Part shown: piece after piece, positions 1-4,900 of the stretch | How positions within the stretch are numbered: the stretch's first letter is position 1 | Layout: the number at the start of each line of letters is the position of its first letter | Assembly: GCA_014384545.1 (NCBI GenBank) | Contig: JACNFQ010000095.1 | Span: forward strand, 1 to 5,564 | DNA: 5,564 bases | Direction of reading: 5' to 3' | DNA from: a bacterium | GTDB lineage: Bacteria > UBP7 > UBA6624 | The notes under the pieces: generated by a model | What the model saw: the letters and a program-made list of their open reading frames with translations, nothing else | Database searches by the model: none | Told to the model about the DNA's origin: nothing | Position numbers and translations under genes: made by a program

Positions 1-211
1 GGAGGACAGCCGTGGGATACCCCACCAAGTCAAGGGTTCTCCCTCCCCCCACCCGAACCAATCTGTAAAACTCTCTAAGTCCCATCCCCGAAACGACCGC
101 TACAGCGATAAAAAGGAGAGGACCGCCACCAATGAGGATTCCTACAGACAAAGTACCAAGACCGATTCCATACAGAATCCGTAGAATGACTTCGTTATCA
201 GACTTGACCAT
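1..211 (-). CDS. cdsA: Phosphatidate cytidylyltransferase, N-terminal part (cut by window edge)
   Basis: This is the first 70 codons of an integral membrane enzyme that makes CDP-diacylglycerol from phosphatidic acid and CTP, the branch point of bacterial phospholipid synthesis. The ATG at 211-209 opens a frame that stays open to base 1. The visible protein has a short polar start (MVKSDNEVILRILYGIG), two closely spaced hydrophobic stretches at about residues 12-27 and 31-44, and then the LREFYRLVR segment at about 45-53. That REFY stretch after the first membrane hairpin is typical of CdsA N-termini. The catalytic C-terminal signature lies outside the window. The start overlaps the 3' end of uppS by 14 bases and has good ribosome-binding sequence just upstream (AAAGGA and GAGG). 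Identity rests on this short segment plus its position after uppS, where cdsA is normally found. Both agree, so I am fairly sure. Confidence 0.88.
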   Translation of the reverse strand, partial: MVKSDNEVILRILYGIGLGTLSVGILIGGGPLLFIAVAVVSGMGLREFYRLVRVGGGRTLDLVGYPTAVL

Positions 212-887
212 ACCGCCTCGTCCTTTCTTGGAATTGGTCTACGATAGCTCCAAACTCACCCGCTGAGAAATCAGGCCAAAGTGTGGGCGAAAAGAAGAGC
301 TCGGCGTAGGCAGCGTCCCACAGCAAGAAGTTTGAGAGCCTCATCTCACCCCCCGTTCTCAGGAGAAGGTCAACGGGTGGAAGGGCTTGGGTATCTAGTG
401 CTTCTTTCAGCTCCTCTGCATCTACCTTTTTCCCACCTTGAATCAAGCGATTCACACCCCTCAAGATCTCAGCCTGTCCTGAATAATTGATGCAGATAGA
501 TAGATTGAGTTCCTTCCCCTTTGAGGTCGCCTTTTCAGCGGACGCAACTGTCTTCTGCAGGGCGAGAGGCAAGGGGGTAGGGTCTCCCACCATTCGGAAG
601 GCAATACCCTCCTTGATAAGGATCGGCACCTCTCTTTGAAGAGATTGACGCATCAACTGAAACAACGCATTTCTTTCTGGTGCCGGTCGTCCCCAGTTCT
701 CCGTGGAAAAAGCATAAAGTGTCAACCATCGAACACCCCTCCTCCCCGCCTCCCTAATGACCTCTTTTGTCGCTCGGGCACCACGGCGGTGCCCCTCTAC
801 TCGGGGCAAGCCCACTCCTTCTGCCCATCGCCCATTCCCGTCCATAATGACAGCGACATGAGAGGGAATCTCTCCCCGATTCTTCAT
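198..887 (-). CDS. uppS: Undecaprenyl diphosphate synthase (cis-prenyltransferase)
   Basis: This 229-residue cytoplasmic enzyme adds isoprene units in cis configuration to farnesyl diphosphate, giving the C55 lipid carrier used for peptidoglycan and other envelope polymers. Length is slightly below the usual 240-250. The family signature HVAVIMDGNGRWA starts at residue 10, with the catalytic Asp at 16. GHRRGA follows at 32-37, FSTENWGRP at 60-68, and the C-terminal block RTGGEMRLSNFLLW at 177-190 with its substrate-binding Arg177, Arg183 and Ser185. YAELFF (194-199) and LWPDF (203-207) complete the pattern. The conserved NYGGR loop reads NYSGQ at 134-138. The start is the ATG at 887-885. It has no convincing ribosome-binding sequence, but the upstream in-frame codons offer no ATG, GTG or TTG in the spacer. 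It lies 53 bases after frr and its end overlaps cdsA. Confidence 0.96.
   Translation of the reverse strand: MKNRGEIPSHVAVIMDGNGRWAEGVGLPRVEGHRRGARATKEVIREAGRRGVRWLTLYAFSTENWGRPAPERNALFQLMRQSLQREVPILIKEGIAFRMVGDPTPLPLALQKTVASAEKATSKGKELNLSICINYSGQAEILRGVNRLIQGGKKVDAEELKEALDTQALPPVDLLLRTGGEMRLSNFLLWDAAYAELFFSPTLWPDFSAGEFGAIVDQFQERTRRYGQV
216..226 (-). promoter_or_regulatory. Ribosome-binding site of cdsA
   Basis: On the minus strand AAAGGA (226-221) and GAGG (219-216) sit 9 and 4 bases before the cdsA ATG at 211. This is the clearest Shine-Dalgarno sequence among the core-cluster genes here, and it lies inside the last codons of uppS. It supports the cdsA start and suggests coupled translation with uppS. 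Confidence 0.6.
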
Positions 888-895
888 GGATTCAG

Positions 896-920
896 TCAGG
901 GGCTCTTCAACGGACCCTGA
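896..920 (-). other. Small inverted repeat between frr and uppS
   Basis: The frr-uppS gap contains a perfect 6-base inverted repeat, TCAGGG (896-901) against CCCTGA (915-920), with a 13-base loop. In the transcript this would fold just upstream of the uppS start, and the weak purine-rich stretch GAAGAG would be in the loop. There is no run of T after it on the minus strand, so it is not a usual Rho-independent terminator. It may be chance; if real it could affect uppS translation or RNA processing. Confidence 0.25.
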
Positions 921-940
921 GGGCGAAAGAAAGACCTCGC

Positions 941-1501
941 TCAGTTTCCTAGGATGGCTTCTGTCTTTTGTTGAAGAAGTTCTTCAATCTTCTCAAACCC
1001 TCTAGCCACCCGTTCCTCAATCAAATCCTCGCCTCTCTTGACGGCATCCTCTCCAATCTCACTTTCTAGGTCGTTAGCACCATCTCTGGCATCCCTTCTT
1101 TCGTGTCGAATCCGAATGCGCATCTCTTCGGCAATACCCCTAGCCATCTTGACCAACTCCTCTCTTCTCTCTCCAGACAGGGGAGGGACTGTCAAAAATA
1201 GTCTATCTCCCTTCAGTCCGACCGAAACGCCGAGGTTAGCTTTCATCAACGACCTCTCCACTTCTTTCCCGATCTTACCGTCAAAAAGGACGACAACGAC
1301 TGTAAGGGCGTCTTGTAAGGCGAGGGTTCCCACTTCTCTCAACATAAAGGTCCCCTCCCAAGTGGGAACTTCTACTCTGATCTTCTCAAAGGACGCCGTT
1401 TGAGCCCGACCCGTCTGTATTTTTGCCAGCTCCCCCTCAAAGTAGTCGTGAACATCATCAATGCCCACCTCTAGCAACTCAAGAACATCGTCAAGACTCA
1501 T
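941..1501 (-). CDS. frr: Ribosome recycling factor
   Basis: The product frees the ribosome from mRNA after termination, acting with EF-G. At 186 residues it matches the standard family length of about 185. Domain I helix 1 carries the KIQTGRAQTA motif (residues 27-36), equivalent to the usual KIRTGRA. The C-terminal helical part shows VPPLSGERREELVK (105-118) and the basic IRIRHERRDARD stretch (129-140), where the family normally has VRNIRRDAND. The domain II region (about 30-105) is more divergent, including a TWEGTF segment where a YYGTP-like loop is usual. The ATG (1501-1499) overlaps the pyrH stop in an ATGA junction, so it is very probably translated by reinitiation after pyrH. The pyrH-frr order is a classic bacterial pair, and uppS follows 53 bases downstream. 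Confidence 0.96.
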   Translation of the reverse strand: MSLDDVLELLEVGIDDVHDYFEGELAKIQTGRAQTASFEKIRVEVPTWEGTFMLREVGTLALQDALTVVVVLFDGKIGKEVERSLMKANLGVSVGLKGDRLFLTVPPLSGERREELVKMARGIAEEMRIRIRHERRDARDGANDLESEIGEDAVKRGEDLIEERVARGFEKIEELLQQKTEAILGN

Positions 1502-2232
1502 GCAATCACCGTACCTACATTCTCACCTGCCATCGCCCTTTTCAAGGTATCAGGTCCATCCAACTTAAATACGAGAATCGGAATACCGTTTTCTCGACAA
1601 AGAGAGACGGCAGAGGCATCCATCACTCGATAGTCATTCATCAGGAAATCTCGTGGTGATACACGCTCCAGCAAACGTGACTCGGGGTTTTTCTTGGGAT
1701 CCGCTGTATAAACTCCTTTTACAGAAGTCGCTTTGATCAGACTTGAGCAGTTCAGTTCAGCAGCCCGCAAGGCAGCAGCCGAATCCGTTGTAAAGTAAGG
1801 GTTTCCAGTCCCTCCAGCTAGGATGACGATGCGCCCTTTCTCAAGATGGCGAATCGCGCGACGCCTGATAAAAGGTTCAGCGATCTGTTGCATATCGATC
1901 GCCGTCATGACACGCGTATCCCTGCCCAGAGACTCAAGAAGTGACTGGAATACGAGTGCGTTCATTACCGTAGCAAGCATACCTGCACCATCGGCGGTAG
2001 GGCGGTCCACACCAAAAGAAGAAGCTTCAAATCCCCTGAGGAGGTTGCCCCCACCGATGACGAGAGCAAGTTCTCTCCCTTCAGCCGCATCAATCACCCA
2101 TTTGGCCCGCTCCTTGATACCTTCAAAACCAAAGCCATTTCCCCCCTCTCCAGCGAAGAAACCGCCCGAGAGTTTTAGGAGGACCCTAAGGTTAGCCGAC
2201 TGTGGTGTTCCCACCAGACTGTATAAAGACAA
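1498..2232 (-). CDS. pyrH: Uridylate kinase (UMP kinase)
   Basis: This cytoplasmic amino-acid-kinase family enzyme phosphorylates UMP to UDP with ATP, feeding RNA, DNA and UDP-sugar synthesis. Motifs in order, numbering from the TTG: RVLLKLSGG (16-24, phosphate-binding start), LVIGGGNLLRG (57-67), DRPTADGAGMLATVMNAL (76-93), IAEPFIRRRAIRHLEKGR (117-134), GGTGNPYFTTDSAAALRA (140-157), VKGVYTADPKKNP (171-183) and VMDASA (203-208). The match to bacterial PyrH is unmistakable. The usual Glu of LSGE is Gly (position 24). The start is uncertain: in frame between the upstream stop and the kinase core there are only a TTG (2232-2230) and a GTG (2214-2212). The TTG gives 244 residues but has an AGAGGA only one base away. 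The GTG gives 238, closest to the family norm, with no clear ribosome-binding site. Either start lies inside tsf, so coupled translation is likely. It ends in an ATGA overlap with frr. Confidence 0.96.
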   Translation of the reverse strand: MSLYSLVGTPQSANLRVLLKLSGGFFAGEGGNGFGFEGIKERAKWVIDAAEGRELALVIGGGNLLRGFEASSFGVDRPTADGAGMLATVMNALVFQSLLESLGRDTRVMTAIDMQQIAEPFIRRRAIRHLEKGRIVILAGGTGNPYFTTDSAAALRAAELNCSSLIKATSVKGVYTADPKKNPESRLLERVSPRDFLMNDYRVMDASAVSLCRENGIPILVFKLDGPDTLKRAMAGENVGTVIA

Positions 2233-2800
2233 ATCCTCTCACTTTGATATTCTCTTTGAGGCTTGCCACCTTCTCCTCAATTGCCTCGCGAACCCGCATC
2301 TTAGAATCGTTAATCCAAGGCTGGTCAAGGAGACAATATTCCTGACACCATTTCCGCATGCGACCTTCTGAAATCTTCGCCGCCACAGCTTCCGGTTTCC
2401 CTTCCTCAGCAGCTTGTTTCAAGAAAAAGGCCTCTTGCTCTTCAATCACTTCACTCGGGACAGAATCTAAATCCACATAGCTGGGTCTATAAGCGACAAC
2501 CTGCTGTGCTAAATCATTAGCCAACTCAATGAACATCTCTGTGCGTGCCACAAAGTCTGTCTCACAAGCCAAATCCACCATAGAGCCTAGTTTGGGGTCT
2601 AAAGTGTGGACATACGCGCCTACACGCCCCTCTGTTGCAGATCGTGAACTCTTTTCTGAAGCGATCGCTTTTCCTTGAGAAGCGACCCATCGAATCGCCT
2701 GCTCAATATCTCCATCACTCTGTGCAATCGCTTTCTTACACAAACCCAGACCAGCCCCTGTCTTCTGGCGAACCGCCATAATCTCGTCCCGGTTCTTCAT
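2192..2800 (-). CDS. tsf: Translation elongation factor Ts, short form
   Basis: EF-Ts is the guanine nucleotide exchange factor that regenerates EF-Tu-GTP. At 202 residues this is the compact type, as in Thermus and several other phyla, not the longer E. coli type. The N-terminal UBA-like module is clear: VRQKTGAGLGLCKKAIAQSD (10-29), then DIEQAIRWVASQGKA (31-45). The core carries the exchange motif ETDFVAR (80-86), which inserts into EF-Tu, and the LLDQPWINDSKMRVREAI block (157-174) typical of the C-terminal part. After the usual end near VRGF (187-190) there is a 12-residue Gly/Thr-rich tail, whose DNA also holds the beginning of pyrH. The ATG (2800-2798) overlaps the rpsB stop in ATGA and has AGAGG 10 bases upstream. 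Gene order rpsB-tsf-pyrH confirms the call. Confidence 0.97.
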   Translation of the reverse strand: MKNRDEIMAVRQKTGAGLGLCKKAIAQSDGDIEQAIRWVASQGKAIASEKSSRSATEGRVGAYVHTLDPKLGSMVDLACETDFVARTEMFIELANDLAQQVVAYRPSYVDLDSVPSEVIEEQEAFFLKQAAEEGKPEAVAAKISEGRMRKWCQEYCLLDQPWINDSKMRVREAIEEKVASLKENIKVRGFVFIQSGGNTTVG

Positions 2801-3573
2801 TCTTTATCATCCTCTAATGGAATCTCATCGGGTTCGGTCGGTTCCTCTTCCCCAGCCCCACTCTCCCTCAACCTCAATCCTTCAACGACGGCATCGGCAA
2901 TCTTCCCAGCCAAAAGAGAGATGCTTCCTACAGCGTCGTCATTTCCAGGAATCCCCACAGTAACACCGTCGGGGTTACAGTTCGTATCAAGGATGCCAAT
3001 GACGCCCACCCCACTAATCACAGCTTCATCAACTGCAATTCGATCGTGATGCACATCGGCTAAGAAGAGGAGGTCGGGTGGAGACTCTAGCTCCACAGCA
3101 CCCCCCAACAATCTCTCCATGCGCCCAATCTTCGTGTCCCAAAGGGATTTCTCCCGTTTCGTCATATGTTTCGTTTTCTCTTCACTCCCCGACTTTAGGT
3201 GCTCTCTAAGAATCCCCAATCGTGGAGAGATTTCAGCCCAGTTGGTCAGAAACCCTCCTGGCCACCGCTGAATCATGTAGGGCATATTGCACCTCTCTGC
3301 ACACTCTTGAATCGTCTCGCGTGCTTGGGTCTTTGTCCCCACAAAGAGGATGTTTCCCCCATTCTTGACCGTCTCAATCACCAAGTAAACAGCCTCTTCT
3401 ACCCGAGGGATGGTCTGTTTTAGGTCAAGTATGTAGACACCCTTTCTCTTCTGAAAAACATACGGCTTCATCTTCGGGTTCCACATCGAAGCTGGGTGTC
3501 CAAAGTAAACCCCACACTCCAATAACTCCTTCCGCGTCACAGTTGGGGTTGTATCATCATTTCCATGTGTCAT
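2797..3573 (-). CDS. rpsB: Small ribosomal subunit protein S2 (uS2)
   Basis: S2 binds late to the 30S subunit near the head-body junction, helps recruit S1 and is essential in most bacteria. The 258-residue product shows the family throughout: LLECGVYFGH (17-26), WNPKMKPYVF (31-40), GVYILDLKQT (45-54), NGGNILFVGTKTQARE (71-86), CNMPYMIQRWPGG (95-107), PDLLFLADV (166-174), ILDTNCNPD (194-202) and IPGNDDAVGSISLLAGKIADAV (208-229). The usual RWLGG is RWPGG here. An acidic tail of about 20 residues rich in Glu and Asp ends the protein. I chose the ATG at 3573-3571. A TTG two codons upstream (3579) would also work, and a GTG at codon 11 just before TRKELLE is possible. None has a clear ribosome-binding sequence. 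It lies 52 bases after the cytochrome lipoprotein gene; I see no convincing sigma-70 promoter or terminator in that gap. Confidence 0.97.
   Translation of the reverse strand: MTHGNDDTTPTVTRKELLECGVYFGHPASMWNPKMKPYVFQKRKGVYILDLKQTIPRVEEAVYLVIETVKNGGNILFVGTKTQARETIQECAERCNMPYMIQRWPGGFLTNWAEISPRLGILREHLKSGSEEKTKHMTKREKSLWDTKIGRMERLLGGAVELESPPDLLFLADVHHDRIAVDEAVISGVGVIGILDTNCNPDGVTVGIPGNDDAVGSISLLAGKIADAVVEGLRLRESGAGEEEPTEPDEIPLEDDKE
2811..2815 (-). promoter_or_regulatory. Ribosome-binding site of tsf
   Basis: AGAGG on the minus strand, ten bases before the tsf ATG at 2800, lies within the last codons of rpsB. Together with the ATGA junction it supports translation of tsf coupled to rpsB. Confidence 0.45.
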
Positions 3574-3625
3574 AAGCAAACGACTATTCTACATCCGTTT
3601 GATACCGTTCGCTCACACCTATAAA

Positions 3626-4900
3626 CTAGTGCGCAATTGGTGGCCAATAACCTCGCGGTGAAAAGAGAGTGGAATGATCGGGTCGATGGCATACGACACA
3701 GGACGACAGCCCACCACTTTCCATGGGAAAGGCGACAGGGTTCTTCACATGTTCATCACTTTGCCCTACATGACAAGCGATACAGCCCACATTTTCCTCT
3801 TGGTAAGAAAGTTCGGCTATCTGCCATCCCGTTGTATGACATCCCACACAATCGGGGCGAAGCGTTGTCCGCTCGGCGACCATCGTCTGCCACGCGCTGG
3901 CGTGGCTTGAGTCCTTCCAAGTTTCCCAAGCAGGACTATGGCATTGGGAACAGACCTCCGAGACCACACCCTGGGCGCTTTGGGTGGGAATACGGTCGGA
4001 AAACCCCTCCTCACGCACCTCCCTAATCCCCGCTACCATTTCCTCGTCGTCCACCCATTCATCATTGACCAAGATACGGGTCGCTTCCCCCCCGGGGAAG
4101 ACGACCCGACCCACTTCACCCCCAAATGGAAATAAGGGGGGCGACCAGCGAGAGGAATGAGGAGCCCTCTCTTCGGGGGCATCCCCTATTAGGTAAAGGA
4201 GATTAGGATGGCGCTCCAAGAGCTCCCTATTCTCTTCTTCGGTCAACCGTGATAGAAGGACAACTCTCTTCGGGAAGAGGGCGATGACACCCCTCAAGGC
4301 TTCTTCTCTATCCAAAGAAGCAAGTGCAAAAAAAGTGAGGGGGAAATGGTCACCTACCCTCATCGTTTCGCCCCCTCCATCTTTGCCGTCCCCCGACTTA
4401 AGGCGTGGAATCGCATCACTACCCACTACGCCCTCCTCCGGTTCCCACAACACCACATCGTATTTCGTTGAGGAGAACGCCCACTCAAAGAGAGAGTGTG
4501 TGACTTCGGGTACTGGGTCAGAATGTTCAGGAATCCATCCCCCGCCATCCACCCAAATCCCCTCAGAAGTCTCTTTCCGAATGGATGCAATCCTCGGCCA
4601 TCCACCCCGTTGGTCGGGAGAACATCCGCAAAGATCGATAAATCCCCTCATGTTTCTCGTATAAAAGAGAGTAACTGGTGGTGGTTGGTGACTGGCATTT
4701 GACCCCGACACGTCGAGGAGGTCCTCACCTTGATTGAAGAGAAAGCAACCTCCCAGTGTTCCTAAAAGAACGAAGAGGATGAGGCTTTTGCCAAAGAAGG
4801 GAAAGTGCAGGACGCTATTCCCCCGTGAACCTAGGGGGGCGCTTTTCCAAGAAAGCAGTCGTTCCTTCCACTTGGTCTGAGGTGGAAAAGAGAAGCCCAA
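3626..4900 (-). CDS. Tetraheme c-type cytochrome lipoprotein with a degenerate UshA-like domain
   Basis: The product is a 424-residue (or 394-residue) exported protein, probably lipid-anchored and possibly involved in extracytoplasmic electron transfer. Numbering is from the TTG at 4900. A hydrophobic segment (about 39-51) ends in the lipobox TLGGC, with acceptor Cys52. Residues 75-300 resemble a UshA/5'-nucleotidase metallophosphoesterase: LFYTRNMRGFIDLCGCS (78-94), RGGWPRIASIRKE (98-110) and IWVDGGGW (115-122) fall where that family has TNDxHG and GGD. The metal-binding Asp and His are missing, so phosphatase activity is unlikely. The C-terminal module has four haem-binding CXXCH sites: CSQCH 317-321, CVGCH 351-355, CIACH 373-377 and CVVCH 401-405. 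It ends in DHSTLFSPRGYWPPIAH, like cytochrome c554-type multihaem modules. TTG 4900 is the only conventional start in frame but lies 86 bases inside the upstream gene. A CTG at 4810 would give a far more ordinary lipoprotein signal. The partner and substrate are unknown. Confidence 0.85.
   Translation of the reverse strand: MGFSFPPQTKWKERLLSWKSAPLGSRGNSVLHFPFFGKSLILFVLLGTLGGCFLFNQGEDLLDVSGSNASHQPPPVTLFYTRNMRGFIDLCGCSPDQRGGWPRIASIRKETSEGIWVDGGGWIPEHSDPVPEVTHSLFEWAFSSTKYDVVLWEPEEGVVGSDAIPRLKSGDGKDGGGETMRVGDHFPLTFFALASLDREEALRGVIALFPKRVVLLSRLTEEENRELLERHPNLLYLIGDAPEERAPHSSRWSPPLFPFGGEVGRVVFPGGEATRILVNDEWVDDEEMVAGIREVREEGFSDRIPTQSAQGVVSEVCSQCHSPAWETWKDSSHASAWQTMVAERTTLRPDCVGCHTTGWQIAELSYQEENVGCIACHVGQSDEHVKNPVAFPMESGGLSSCVVCHRPDHSTLFSPRGYWPPIAH

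Noticed and set aside
281-490. Plus-strand open frame of 69 codons opposite uppS, and similar plus-strand frames opposite every gene.
   Set aside because: They lie antisense to well-supported conserved genes, have no recognisable domains and no spacing or ribosome-binding evidence; they are shadows.
941-1501. Possibility that frr is a diverged or non-functional recycling factor because its domain II is atypical.
   Set aside because: Length, the TGRA motif, the ERR-ELVK block and the basic RRDA stretch are all intact, and the operon position is standard.
867-2800. The first 21 bases of uppS and of tsf are nearly identical (18 of 21 match; both proteins begin MKNR-EI).
   Set aside because: The similarity stops at once after residue 7 and the proteins are unrelated; it is most likely chance with shared codon preference, not a repeat or duplication.
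3587-3598. Possible -10 element (TAGAAT on the minus strand) upstream of rpsB.
   Set aside because: No -35-like hexamer is present at 16-18 bases from it, so it is not enough to call a promoter.
3626-4815. Possibility that the cytochrome gene is horizontally acquired.
   Set aside because: Its base composition and codon choice look similar to its neighbours by eye, and there are no repeats, tRNA genes or mobile-element remnants around it.
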